Below, piece by piece: positions 24,057-32,570 of a DNA stretch of 64,000 nt. The notes below the pieces were generated by a model, which was given only the letters and a program-made list of their open reading frames with translations, ran no database searches and was not told the origin of the DNA. Each line of letters starts with the position of its first letter. Position 1 is the first letter of the stretch. Origin of the DNA: Actinorugispora endophytica (GTDB taxonomy: Bacteria; Actinomycetota; Actinomycetes; Streptosporangiales; Streptosporangiaceae); NCBI RefSeq assembly GCF_004363075.1, contig NZ_SNYN01000014.1, positions 1 to 64,000 of the forward strand, written 5' to 3'. A program made the translations under genes and the position numbers.

Positions 24057-25700
24057 CTACTCCCCGATGGCGGAGGCCGACTGGCCGGACAGGGTGACCA
24101 GGGCTTCGGCGGTCTCGCCGTCGCGCTGGTAGGTGACGGTGACGGTGTCGCCGGGACGGTGCGAGCGGATCTCCGCGATGAGCACGTCGGGGTCGCTCAC
24201 CACCCGGTCGTCGACCTTGGTGATGACGTCGTCCGCCCGGAGCCCGGCCTGGTCGGCGGCGCCGTCCGGGTTCGCCTCCACCACCCGCGCGCCCGGGGCG
24301 TCGTCCTCCGGCACGGTGATGGTCGCCTCGATCGCCGCGTAGCTGGCCTCCCCGTCCGCGATCAGCTCCTCGATGATGGGCCTGGCCTGGTTGACCGGAA
24401 TGGCGAAGCCCAGGCCGATGGAGCCCGACTGGCCGGCCGAGCCGACGCCGCTGCTCGTCGTCGCGATCGCCGTGTTGATCCCGATGACCTCGCCGCTCAT
24501 GTTCATCAGCGGGCCGCCGGAGTTGCCGGGGTTGATCGGCGCGTCGGTCTGGATGGCGTCGATGACGGTGGACATGCCGACCCGCGGGGCGGACCGCTCC
24601 TGCTGCTCGGGAAGGCCGAAGGGGCCCTCCTGTCCCTCCTCCTGCTCCCCCTCCTCGGGCTGCTCCTGGGTGGAGCCGGTGTTGACCGGCCGGTCCAGGG
24701 CGCTGACCACGCCGGAGGTGACGGTCCCGGACAGGCCCAGCGGGGAGCCGATGGCCACCACGTCCGCCCCCACCTCGACCCGGTCCGAGTCGCCCAGGAC
24801 CGCCGGGGCCAGCCCGGACACGCCCTCGGCCTGGATCACCGCGAGGTCGGACACCGGGTCCGTGCCCACGACGGCGGCGGCGGCCTCGGTGCCGTCGTCG
24901 AACCGCACGGCCAGCTCCTCGGCCCCGGACACGACGTGGTTGTTGGTGACGATCAGGCCGTCGGAGCTGACGACGAACCCGCTGCCGCCCCCGGTGGCGG
25001 TGCTGATGGACACCACGCTGGGCAGGGTCGTGTCGGCGACCGTGCTGACGCTCCCCGAGGACGCCGATCCCCCCGCCGTCTCCAGCGAGCTGATCGGGCC
25101 CTGGTCGGACAGCAGCTGACTGGTCGCCACGGCCGCCGTCGGGCCGACGACCAGGCTCGTGACCAGCGCCGTCGCGGCGGCGATCAGGGCGGTGCGGCTG
25201 CGGCCGGACCGCTGGTCCGCCCCGGCGGGACGCGGTGCGGGCCAGGAAGCCGACGGGTCCTGGGGGAACGGGCCGTGCGGCGGGACGGGCGGGGCTCCGA
25301 AGCCGCCGCTGTACGCGGTGAACGGGCCGGTCGGGGACGGGTCCCGGGGAGGCTCGGCCCAGTGGCCCCGCGACGGGTCCGACGAGGGCTGCCCGGCGGG
25401 GCCCGTCGGGCGCGCCGCGCCGGCCCGCGGGAAGAGGGAGCGCCCCCGCGTGGGCCGCTGTGGCACGGCGGACCGCCCGATCGGGGCGGCCTGCGGTTCG
25501 GGACCGGGGGCGGCCCGGTCGAAGGAGGCGGCCGGCCCGGCGTCGAAGGCCTGCGGCCGGGAGGCCGGGGCCCCGTGGACCGGGCCGGTCTCCTCCGCCC
25601 CGGTGATGTCGGCCGCGCGCTCCGGACCGTCGTCCTGCGGGACGCCGGTGTTCTCCGGCTCCTCGACGGGGGAGCCGTTGTCGCGGTCGAATGCGCTCAT
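24057..25700 (-). CDS. HtrA/DegP-type membrane-anchored serine protease with PDZ domain
   Basis: This 547-residue protein starts at ATG 25700 with GGAGG at a good distance. Its order is an acidic and Pro-rich cytoplasmic N-terminus (about 1-175), one membrane helix (about 180-200), a trypsin-like domain, then a PDZ domain (about 450-540). The catalytic residues are His in TNNHVVSG (about 255), Asp in DPVSDLAVI (about 285) and Ser in PGNSGGP (about 394). A loop rich in Glu/Gln (EEGEQEEGQEGPFGL) is inserted before the serine. It should degrade or sense misfolded exported proteins. No partner sigma or anti-sigma gene is adjacent. Confidence 0.93.
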   Translation of the reverse strand: MSAFDRDNGSPVEEPENTGVPQDDGPERAADITGAEETGPVHGAPASRPQAFDAGPAASFDRAAPGPEPQAAPIGRSAVPQRPTRGRSLFPRAGAARPTGPAGQPSSDPSRGHWAEPPRDPSPTGPFTAYSGGFGAPPVPPHGPFPQDPSASWPAPRPAGADQRSGRSRTALIAAATALVTSLVVGPTAAVATSQLLSDQGPISSLETAGGSASSGSVSTVADTTLPSVVSISTATGGGSGFVVSSDGLIVTNNHVVSGAEELAVRFDDGTEAAAAVVGTDPVSDLAVIQAEGVSGLAPAVLGDSDRVEVGADVVAIGSPLGLSGTVTSGVVSALDRPVNTGSTQEQPEEGEQEEGQEGPFGLPEQQERSAPRVGMSTVIDAIQTDAPINPGNSGGPLMNMSGEVIGINTAIATTSSGVGSAGQSGSIGLGFAIPVNQARPIIEELIADGEASYAAIEATITVPEDDAPGARVVEANPDGAADQAGLRADDVITKVDDRVVSDPDVLIAEIRSHRPGDTVTVTYQRDGETAEALVTLSGQSASAIGE

Positions 25701-25996
25701 GGTTCTTTCCTCCGGACGCTCGTCGCTACTCCCCAAGAATCGGCGGGCAGGGTTAGAGCACGGTGAGACGGCGGATAGGCCCGGTTTCAAAGGATCGGGG
25801 AATTTCGGTCGGTCCCTCCCGGGGCGCCGGATGTACCCGTAAAGGCGGTCACGCCCGGTGTCCGGCGCGTCGCGCCGGCCGTCCCGCGGATGTGGCCGAC
25901 CATGGAGGTGTTCCTGCCTCTGCCGAGTCCACCGCGTGGCCGCCCACTAACCCGAGACACCAGGCCACGCGGTGCTCCCCTGTGGAGGGGCCGGTG
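25701..25996. other. Intergenic region without a supported gene
   Basis: This stretch holds the leader of the HtrA gene and a terminator-like hairpin near its right end (25931-25973). I see no convincing sigma-E-type promoter and no small ORF with a ribosome-binding site. Confidence 0.5.
25931..25973 (-). terminator. Hairpin after the sulfurtransferase gene
   Basis: An 11-bp perfect stem (25931-25941 with 25963-25973) with a 21-base loop lies 24 bases beyond the sulfurtransferase stop codon. It probably terminates the 25997-27639 operon. Confidence 0.55.
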
Positions 25997-26848
25997 TCAG
26001 TCCCCCGTCTCGGCGGGCAGCGACTCGTCCGCGCCCCACGCGCTCCACGACCCAGGGTAGAGCAGGGCCCCGCCGAAACCGGCGTGCTCCAGGGCCAGAA
26101 GGTCGTGGCAGGCGGTCACGCCGGAGCCGCAGTAGGCGGTGATGCTCTCCGCGGCCTCCGCGCCCAGCGCCGCGAAGCGCGCCCGCAGCACCTCGGGCGC
26201 GGCGAAGCGGCCCTCGGAGTCGAGGTTGTCCTGCCACGCGGCGCTGCGCGCGCCGGGGATGTGGCCGGGGCGCGGGTCCACGGGGGCCGGGGCCTCGCCG
26301 GTGAACCGGCCGCGCGTCCGGGCGTCCAGCAGGAGCCGGGAGCCGTCGCCGGTCCGCGCGGCGACGGAGTCCCGGTCGGCGATCCGGTCGGCGGGCCACG
26401 GGCGCGGGGTGCGCGGTCGGGGCCCGGGGATCACCGCTCCCCGCTCGAGCGGGCCGGGCCAGGCCTGGATCCCGCCGTCCAGCACCGCCGCCCGCGAACC
26501 GAGCACGCGCAGCAGCCACACCAGCCGCGCCGCCGTCGAGCCGCCGGTGTCGTCGTAGGCGACGACGGTCGTGTCGTCGCCGATCCCCGAACGGGACAGC
26601 GCGGCGGCGAAGTCGTCGGGACGGGGCAGCGGGTGCCGTCCGCCCTCCGGGGTCGCGGGGGCGGCCAGGTCGGTGTCGACGTCCAGGAACACCGCGCCCG
26701 GCAGGTGCCCGTCCAGGTACGCGGCCCGTCCGGACCGCCCGTCCAGGTACCAGCGCACGTCGGCGACGACGACCTCGCCGATGCGTCCGCCCAGCCAGTC
26801 CGGGCCGACGACGACGGGAAAGGCGGAAGAGTCTTCGGAGCGATCCAT
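25997..26848 (-). CDS. Sulfurtransferase (tandem rhodanese domains)
   Basis: This 283-residue protein starts at ATG 26848 (MDRSEDSSAFPVVVGPDWL). Two rhodanese domains are present: an inactive N-terminal one (about 10-130, with YLDGHLPGAVFLDVDTDLA) and an active C-terminal one (about 150-280). The latter has HIPGARSAAW and the loop YCGSGVTAC with the catalytic Cys at about 240. CGSGVTA is the usual loop of thiosulfate or 3-mercaptopyruvate sulfurtransferases. It is the last gene behind two small membrane protein genes in the same direction. Confidence 0.92.
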   Translation of the reverse strand: MDRSEDSSAFPVVVGPDWLGGRIGEVVVADVRWYLDGRSGRAAYLDGHLPGAVFLDVDTDLAAPATPEGGRHPLPRPDDFAAALSRSGIGDDTTVVAYDDTGGSTAARLVWLLRVLGSRAAVLDGGIQAWPGPLERGAVIPGPRPRTPRPWPADRIADRDSVAARTGDGSRLLLDARTRGRFTGEAPAPVDPRPGHIPGARSAAWQDNLDSEGRFAAPEVLRARFAALGAEAAESITAYCGSGVTACHDLLALEHAGFGGALLYPGSWSAWGADESLPAETGD

Positions 26849-26870
26849 GCGGGCCAGGGTATCCGCGCGG

Positions 26871-27284
26871 TCACACCGCGCGCGGCCGTACGCGCCGCAG
26901 CCAGAGCAGGCCCAGGACCGGAAGCACCAGCGGGACGAAGCCGTAGCCCCGGCCGAACGCGGACCAGACCGTGTCGTGCGGGAACGCCTCGGGGACGGCC
27001 AGGGTGAGGGCGCCGACCGCCACCACGCCGGTGAACTCGACGAGGCAGCAGACCACCGCCACCCAGTAGGAGGCGCGGCCCGCCCGGGCGATCCCGACCG
27101 TCGCGACGACGTAGACGACGGCGGCCACCGCCGACAGCGTGTAGGCCAGCGGTGCCTCGTCGAACCTGGTGAGGATCTGCACGGCGGAGCGGCCCGTGGC
27201 GGCCACCGCGAACACGGCGTAGACCGCGACCAGCAGCCGTCCCGGTCCGGTGGTCCGCGCGGCCGGGGTGGTCTCAGACGACAA
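26871..27284 (-). CDS. Four-helix membrane protein
   Basis: This 137-residue integral membrane protein has four helices (about 15-35, 47-67, 73-95, 112-130) and a basic tail RRVRPRAV. The predicted TTG start at 27284 overlaps the previous gene by 11 bases, suggesting coupling; a start slightly further downstream cannot be ruled out. Paired membrane proteins of this size are common as conserved hypothetical genes in actinobacteria. I cannot assign a role. The order with the preceding gene and the sulfurtransferase suggests one transcript. Confidence 0.7.
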   Translation of the reverse strand: MSSETTPAARTTGPGRLLVAVYAVFAVAATGRSAVQILTRFDEAPLAYTLSAVAAVVYVVATVGIARAGRASYWVAVVCCLVEFTGVVAVGALTLAVPEAFPHDTVWSAFGRGYGFVPLVLPVLGLLWLRRVRPRAV

Positions 27285-27639
27285 GCGGGTTCCAGATCTG
27301 TTCGAGTCGGACCATCAGAACGGGCAGGACGAGGCAGGCGAACGCGATGACCGCGGGCCCCCACCTGCTGCGCTCCGTGAACCCCCACACCGCGCAGGCG
27401 ACGGGGGCCAGCACGGCGGTGGCGAGGTAGCTGACGAAGGTGGGGGTGTCGGCCGGGCGGTGGCCGTCCGCCATCAGCGTGATCGACACCACGAGCTGGA
27501 CGAGCAGCAGCACCTCCAGGACGGCGATGCCGACCAGGTGCGGCACCAGCATCGGCTTCCCCCGGAAGGACGAGACCAGGCACCACACGGCCAGGACCAG
27601 GGACGCCGTCTGGATGGTGGTGGTCAGGGCGTCAACCAC
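27274..27639 (-). CDS. Four-helix membrane protein
   Basis: This 121-residue protein begins at GTG 27639 behind a clear GGAGG. It has four helices (about 7-25, 31-55, 66-85, 93-112) and conserved-looking loops (FRGKPMLVPHLVGIAVLE, WGFTERSRWGPAV). It is the first gene of the membrane pair. The two proteins may be a heteromeric unit, but no function is known to me. Confidence 0.72.
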   Translation of the reverse strand: MVDALTTTIQTASLVLAVWCLVSSFRGKPMLVPHLVGIAVLEVLLLVQLVVSITLMADGHRPADTPTFVSYLATAVLAPVACAVWGFTERSRWGPAVIAFACLVLPVLMVRLEQIWNPLVV

Positions 27640-27842
27640 GACTGCCTCCGCGCATCGCCTCGTCCATCCCCCGCCGACTCGTCCGCCCAGGTCCGCCCAG
27701 GTCTCCTACGCAATGTAGTACGGGCCGGCGCAGGGCCCAAACCGGGGTGGGCCCCTCCGCCGCGGCCCCGCGGCCTCCCCGGCGTCCGCCCGGGAGCCGG
27801 GGGCGGGGCGCGGCGGAGGGCACGGGTTGCCCGGGGTAGCGG

Positions 27843-27867
27843 ATTGGAATAGATTCGTCTCTCCAAT
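27843..27867 (+). promoter_or_regulatory. Inverted repeat upstream of helR, candidate operator
   Basis: ATTGGA (27843-27848) and TCCAAT (27862-27867) form a dyad with a 13-base centre in a locally AT-rich stretch about 120 bases before helR. With one mismatch the arms extend to CGGATTGGA/TCCAATTCG. It is a candidate binding site. I did not see the rifamycin-associated element described for some helR genes. Confidence 0.35.
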
Positions 27868-27983
27868 TCGGGCGGCACTCAATTCTGCGCGCTGAGGATC
27901 GGCACGAACCGGCACCCCCGGGGCGGGACCCACGCACCGCCGCCTTCCCACCGTCCCGCAGACCCCCGCAGAGGTGCCGTCCC

Positions 27984-30110
27984 ATGCTCGACCCAGGCCA
28001 CAGCCATGCCCTCGACGCGGCCGCCGACGCCGTCGCGCCCGATCCCGAGATCCAGGCGGAGCGCGACCACCTGGCCGCCTCCCGCGAAGCGCTGCACCGC
28101 ATGCGCGAGGACGTCATTGGCACCGGGACCGCCCTCGGCGACGCCGTCGCGGACAAGGTCACCAACGAGGTCCTGCGGCGCGCTCGCAAGAAGCGGGCCG
28201 AGGAGCTCGTGGACCTGCCGGACGTGCCGCTCTTCTTCGGCCGCCTCGACTACGCCCCCGGGGACGTCTTCGAGGCCGGCCCCGGGGAGGGGCACACCGC
28301 CACCCGGACCCCCGAGGCCGACCGCGTCTACATCGGCCGCCGCCACGTCCACGACCGCGCCGGGAACCCGATGGTCCTGGACTGGCGCGCGCCCATCTCC
28401 ATCGCCTTCTACCAGGCGACCGCGGATGATCCGATGGGAGCGCGGCTGCGCCGCCGGTACGGCTTCTCCGGCCGCGCCGAACTGACCGCGTTCGAGGACG
28501 AGCCCCTCACCCCCGGCGCGGCCGCTCCGGGCGGCGGACGGCTGCTCGCCGCGGAGATCGAGCGCCCCCGCTCGGGGCCCATGCGCGACATCGTCGCCAC
28601 CATCCAGCCCGAGCAGGACGACCTCGTGCGCGCCCCGCTGGAGCGTTCGCTGTGCGTGCAGGGCGCGCCGGGGACCGGGAAGACGGCGGTGGGCCTGCAC
28701 CGGATCGCGTACCTGCTGTACGCCGAGGGCAGGCGGCTGGGCCGCGGCGGGGTCGCCATCGTCGGGCCGAACCGCTCGTTCCTGTCCTACATCCGCAACG
28801 TGCTCCCGGCGCTCGGCGAGGTCGACGTGCGCCAGACGACGGTGGAGGACATGCTCGGCGCGGTGCCGGTCCGGCGCGCCGAGGACCCCGAGGCCGCGCT
28901 GGTCAAGGGGGACGCGCGGATGGCCGAGGTGATCCGCCGCGACCTGTGGTCGACGCTGCGCGAGCCGGTCGAGCCGCTGGTGGTGCAGCGGGGGTCGCGC
29001 CGGTGGCGGCTGTACCCCGAGGAGATGTCCGAGATCCTGTCCGAACTGCGCGGACGCGGCGTCGCCCACGGGTCCGGGCGGGAGCTGCTGGCGCACCGCC
29101 TCGCGCACGCGGTCCTCACCCGGATCGAGGAGGCGGGGGAGGCCTGCGACGACCGCACGCACAACCAGGTCCGCCGCGACCGCGCGGTGCGCGCCGCCGT
29201 GCTGTGGATGTGGCCCAAGGCCGACCCGGCAAAGCTGGTCCTGGGACTGCTCACCGACCCCGAGCGGATGGCCCGCGCGGCCGAGGGCGTGCTGACCCCC
29301 GAGGAGCAGGCGGTGGTGATGCTGCCGGGCCGCCCGCGCGGCCCCCGGTCGGCGAAGTGGTCCCTGTCGGACCTGGCCCTCGTCGACGAGGCCGCCGGTC
29401 TGATCGAGCGGCCCGCCTCGCTCGGCCACATCGTCGTCGACGAGGCCCAGGACCTCACCCCCATGCAGTGCCGCGCGATCGGCCGCCGCGCGGCGACCGG
29501 GTCGGTGACGGTGCTCGGGGACATTGCCCAGGGCACCGCTCCGGGGGCGGCCACCGACTGGTCGGTGCTGCTGCGCCACCTCGGAAAGCCGGACGCCCTG
29601 CTCTCCGTGCTGGACCGCGGGTACCGGGTGCCGGCGCAGATCATCGACTTCGCGGCGCGCATCCTGCCCCGGATCGCCCCCGGCCTGGGCGCCCCGGTCG
29701 CGGTCCGCCAGGCCCCGGGCGCGCTCACCCTGGTCGACGCCGCGGAGGGCGGCCTGGCCGAGGCCGTCGTCCGGGCCTGCCGCGCCGAACTGCGGAGGGA
29801 GGGGTCGGTCGGGCTGATCGCCGCCGACGCGGACATCCCGGCGCTGAACCGGGCCCTGGCCGACGCGGGCCTGGAGGCGGCGGTGCTGGGCGAGACCGAG
29901 GACGCGCTGGAGGCCAACCGCCTGGTCTGCGTTCCCGCGACCCTGGCCAAGGGCCTGGAGTTCGACGCGGTGGTCGTGGCCGAACCGGCCGCCGTCGTCG
30001 CGGCCGAGCCCCGGGGCCTGCACCGCCTCTACGTGGTCCTCACCCGCGCGGTGTCCAGCCTGACCGTGGTCCACGCGGCCCCCCTGCCCGAGGCCCTCAC
30101 GGACCACTGA
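27984..30110 (+). CDS. helR: HelR, RNA-polymerase-recycling HelD-like ATPase
   Basis: This 708-residue UvrD/Rep-like superfamily 1 protein is of the HelD/HelR class. The N-terminal helical arm (about 15-80) would enter the polymerase secondary channel. It is followed by DWRAPISIAFYQA, a HelD hallmark, and Walker A GAPGTGKTAVGLHR (about 227-240). Motif II is VVDEAQDLTPMQ and motif III GDIAQGTAPGA. C-terminal motifs include LDRGYRVPAQII and YVVLTRAVSSLTVVH. HelR homologues remove stalled or rifamycin-bound RNA polymerase from DNA and can confer rifamycin tolerance. It stands alone, with a long upstream region containing a dyad. Confidence 0.9.
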   Translation: MLDPGHSHALDAAADAVAPDPEIQAERDHLAASREALHRMREDVIGTGTALGDAVADKVTNEVLRRARKKRAEELVDLPDVPLFFGRLDYAPGDVFEAGPGEGHTATRTPEADRVYIGRRHVHDRAGNPMVLDWRAPISIAFYQATADDPMGARLRRRYGFSGRAELTAFEDEPLTPGAAAPGGGRLLAAEIERPRSGPMRDIVATIQPEQDDLVRAPLERSLCVQGAPGTGKTAVGLHRIAYLLYAEGRRLGRGGVAIVGPNRSFLSYIRNVLPALGEVDVRQTTVEDMLGAVPVRRAEDPEAALVKGDARMAEVIRRDLWSTLREPVEPLVVQRGSRRWRLYPEEMSEILSELRGRGVAHGSGRELLAHRLAHAVLTRIEEAGEACDDRTHNQVRRDRAVRAAVLWMWPKADPAKLVLGLLTDPERMARAAEGVLTPEEQAVVMLPGRPRGPRSAKWSLSDLALVDEAAGLIERPASLGHIVVDEAQDLTPMQCRAIGRRAATGSVTVLGDIAQGTAPGAATDWSVLLRHLGKPDALLSVLDRGYRVPAQIIDFAARILPRIAPGLGAPVAVRQAPGALTLVDAAEGGLAEAVVRACRAELRREGSVGLIAADADIPALNRALADAGLEAAVLGETEDALEANRLVCVPATLAKGLEFDAVVVAEPAAVVAAEPRGLHRLYVVLTRAVSSLTVVHAAPLPEALTDH

Positions 30111-30122
30111 TCCCCGGGCCGG

Positions 30123-30830
30123 TCACGCGCCGCCGGTCCGGGGCCACCACACCCCCGGCAGGTACGCCACCGCCACCAGCCACGCCGCGACGCCGCCGGA
30201 CCGGATCCGCTGGACCAGGCCGAAGCCCTCCACGGGCTGCCCCGAACCCGCCGACAGCAGGAGCAGCACCGCGATCATCGCCACCGCCTGCGTGCCCAGG
30301 ACGCCGGCCGCCGCCAGGAACGGCCTCCCGCCGCGCCCGCGCAGGGCGATGGCCAGGCCCGCCGCGCCGACCAGTGCCGCCGCCCCGGCCAGGCCGCTGC
30401 TCACCGTGTGCCAGGCGTGCACCGCGGACAGGGTCCCGGCGGTCTCGGCGGCGGCGCAGGCGGTGTCGGCCGAGACCGCGCAGTCCATCGGCAGGAACGA
30501 ATCCACGGCCACCGCCAGGCCGAAGCCGCCGAGGCCGAGCCAGCCCACCCGGTGCCACCGGCCGCGTTCGCCCGACCACAGGCCGAGCACCGCGGCGAGC
30601 GCGGCGAGGACCCCTGTCGCGCGGTCGCCCGCGCCGAACAGCCAGGCGTACGGCTGGTCGGCGGCGGCCAGTTCCCCCACGAAACTCAGCGAGGGCCGGA
30701 GCCCCGTATCCAGCCCGAACTCCAGCAGCCACAGCGAGTAGCAGCCCGCCGCGATCAGCGCCGACGTCCGGCCCATCGCCCGCGCGGCGTGCGTCCGCCC
30801 CGCTCGCGCCGCATTCGCCGTGACATCCAA
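30123..30830 (-). CDS. DUF998-family membrane protein
   Basis: The protein has up to 235 residues from TTG 30830. ATG 30776 (MGRTSALIAAGCYSLWLLEF) is an alternative start that removes 18 polar residues. Six helices are visible, with the DUF998-like pattern of LSFVGELAAADQPYAWLFGAGD between helices 1 and 2, FLPMDC after helix 3 and SAVHAWHTVSSGLAG. DUF998 proteins have no established function. Upstream lies a perfect TCAGTAA/TTACTGA palindrome, so the gene may be repressor-controlled. It converges on helR with a 12-base gap. Confidence 0.78.
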   Translation of the reverse strand: MDVTANAARAGRTHAARAMGRTSALIAAGCYSLWLLEFGLDTGLRPSLSFVGELAAADQPYAWLFGAGDRATGVLAALAAVLGLWSGERGRWHRVGWLGLGGFGLAVAVDSFLPMDCAVSADTACAAAETAGTLSAVHAWHTVSSGLAGAAALVGAAGLAIALRGRGGRPFLAAAGVLGTQAVAMIAVLLLLSAGSGQPVEGFGLVQRIRSGGVAAWLVAVAYLPGVWWPRTGGA

Positions 30831-30859
30831 TGACTACCCCCAGTTTTCATTGACTACTA

Positions 30860-30874
30860 TCAGTAATTTACTGA
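30860..30874. promoter_or_regulatory. Perfect 15-bp palindrome TCAGTAATTTACTGA
   Basis: Seven-base arms surround a single central base, in an AT-rich spacer just upstream of the DUF998 gene and 160 bases before the universal stress protein gene. Symmetry, AT content and location suggest a repressor operator. No candidate regulator is encoded next to it. Confidence 0.5.
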
Positions 30875-31036
30875 GGTGGTCGCCGAGCGGGGGCAGACCC
30901 ACCCGCCGGTCCTTGGACACGGGGGCCGCGGGGCCGTCGGCCCGGTGGCTGATCCGGGATCCTCTGGGTATACGACCGGAGTCGCCACCGGGTGGAGGCG
31001 GCGGCACGACGGCGAGGCAGGGACGGGGCGGAGCGG

Positions 31037-31945
31037 ATGAACGGGACGGCCGAGGCGCGCAGGGTGATCGTCGGGGTGGACGGTTCCGACTCCAGTCGGT
31101 ACGCCCTCGAGTGGTCGGCGAACGAGGCGCAGCTGCGCGGGCTGGGGCTGCACATCGTGACGGCGGTCGAGGCGGGCGAAAGCGACGGACCGTTCGGCGG
31201 CCTGATCGCCTCGTACTCGGAGGCCGAGGAATCACCGCAGGTCAAGGACGCGCAGGCGCTGCTGGACTATGCCGCGGGCTGGATCGGCCGCCTCTATCCC
31301 GAGGTGGACGCGCGGACCCGGCTGATCCTGCGGCGCCCCGTCGACGCGCTGCTGGAGGTCGCCGGGGAGCCGGGGGCCGCGGCGATCGTCGTCGGCTCGC
31401 GCGGGCGCGGCAGTCTGGCGTCGGCCTTCGCGGGGTCGGTGGGCGTGGAGCTGGCGGCGCACGCCCCCATCCCGGTGGTGGTGCTGCCGAAGAAGCACGA
31501 GGCCGTGCGCGGGGCGAGGGCCCGCATCGTCGTCGGCGTCGACGGCTCGGAGAGCGGGATGCGCGCCGCGGAGTTCGCCTTCGCGCAGGCGGACACGCGC
31601 GGCATCGACCTGATCGCGGTCTGCGCCTGGCAGCCCATCACCGCCTTCGCCATGACCATGGGGCCGCTTCCGGCCGAGGTCTTCGACGAGGAGTCCATCG
31701 CCACCAGCGCCCGGGAGACCCTCGAAGCGGCGATAGCGGACCTGCGCGCGCGGTACCCGCGGGTGCGGGTCGACGCCCGCGAGGTCCGCGCCCATCCGGT
31801 GGTGGCCCTGCTGGAGACCGCGACCCCGGCCGACCTGATCGTCGTCGGCTCCCGGGGCCGGGGCGGCTTCGGAGGACTGCTGCTGGGCTCGGTGAGCCAG
31901 TCGGTCCTCCACGGCGCCCACGGACCGGTCGCGGTGGTGCACTGA
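31037..31945 (+). CDS. Universal stress protein, two tandem UspA domains
   Basis: This 302-residue protein starts at ATG 31037 (MNGTAEARRVIVGVDGSDSS). Each half has the ATP-binding signature G-2x-G-9x-G-S: VVGSRGRGSLASAFAGSV (about residues 130-147) and VVGSRGRGGFGGLLLGSV (about residues 275-292). The VIVGVDGS and IVVGVDGS motifs open the two domains. Tandem Usp proteins of this type are common in actinobacteria and are often induced by hypoxia or stationary phase. It is monocistronic. Confidence 0.92.
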   Translation: MNGTAEARRVIVGVDGSDSSRYALEWSANEAQLRGLGLHIVTAVEAGESDGPFGGLIASYSEAEESPQVKDAQALLDYAAGWIGRLYPEVDARTRLILRRPVDALLEVAGEPGAAAIVVGSRGRGSLASAFAGSVGVELAAHAPIPVVVLPKKHEAVRGARARIVVGVDGSESGMRAAEFAFAQADTRGIDLIAVCAWQPITAFAMTMGPLPAEVFDEESIATSARETLEAAIADLRARYPRVRVDAREVRAHPVVALLETATPADLIVVGSRGRGGFGGLLLGSVSQSVLHGAHGPVAVVH

Positions 31946-32330
31946 CAGGGCTCGGCGGGGCGAGGGGGCGTCGGCCGGACCCCGCTCGACGGTGTCCTCA
32001 ACCGGTCGGCGCGGCCGTGTCCGGGGTTTCCCCGGAAGCCCTGCGACCACTGTGATCTATTTAACTGATCTTGACAAATGGTTGCTGACCTTGAGATTCT
32101 TCGAGCGTTATCGGAATTCGACCCGGTCGTGGAGATGATTGGCGCAGGCTGATCGGAAGTTCGGCTGTGCCTTGATTGTCGACCGCTGTTTCCCTGTTTC
32201 GACCTCGGAGTTCATCCTCGGTTCCTTTGCTGTCGAATAGCGGCGGAGGTGAGGGAAGAAGAGCTCCGACGGCATGGGGAATTGTCGATTTCCTTTTGAA
32301 AATATTCCCCTCCGCATCCCTGGTGGTTTT
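31946..32330 (+). other. Lower-GC leader region of the ACP operon
   Basis: This 385-base gap is less GC-rich than its surroundings from about 32040. It holds a possible promoter (32071-32100) and then about 230 bases of leader before the ACP start. I found no ORF with a ribosome-binding site, no recognised riboswitch and no clear terminator. Confidence 0.5.
32071..32100 (+). promoter_or_regulatory. Possible promoter of the ACP-KS-oxidase operon
   Basis: A perfect TTGACA (32071-32076) is followed after 18 bases by GATTCT (32095-32100). The -35 is consensus and the -10 weak. It would leave a leader of about 225 bases before the ACP gene. Confidence 0.35.
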
Positions 32331-32570
32331 GTGTCCAAGACGATTGAAACAGTTGCCGGAATTCTCTCCGCAAAGTTCAGTGTTCCCGAAGGGGAGGTAA
32401 AGGAGAACGCCGAACTCGGCGAGCTTCTGACCGACTCCCTGGACCTGGTGGAGTTCTCGGTGGTCGTCAGCGACCAGTTCGGGGTCTTCATCAGCGGTGA
32501 GGAAATGGCAGCGGTCGTCACGGTCGGTGACGTCGTGGAGCTGGTCGACGGCAAGACCGGTCCGGCCTGA
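32331..32570 (+). CDS. Acyl carrier protein
   Basis: This 79-residue protein starts at GTG 32331 (MSKTIETVAGILSAKF), preceded by GGTGG. The frame is open further upstream, but that part is not ACP-like. The phosphopantetheine site is in LLTDSLDLVEF, with Ser at about 36, and the helical pattern is complete. It is not the housekeeping AcpP by context, because it is linked to one ketosynthase and an acyl-CoA oxidase. The stop overlaps the ketosynthase start (TGATG). The Leu-Thr before DSLD and the Gly-rich first loop are unremarkable for discrete type II ACPs. Confidence 0.88.
   Translation: MSKTIETVAGILSAKFSVPEGEVKENAELGELLTDSLDLVEFSVVVSDQFGVFISGEEMAAVVTVGDVVELVDGKTGPA

Noticed and set aside
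27700..27983. Rifamycin-associated element upstream of helR
   Set aside because: I could not find a match to the element as I remember it; only a different dyad is present.
32176..32400. Small ORF in the leader of the ACP operon
   Set aside because: It overlaps the ACP gene out of frame, lacks a ribosome-binding site and has unstructured composition.
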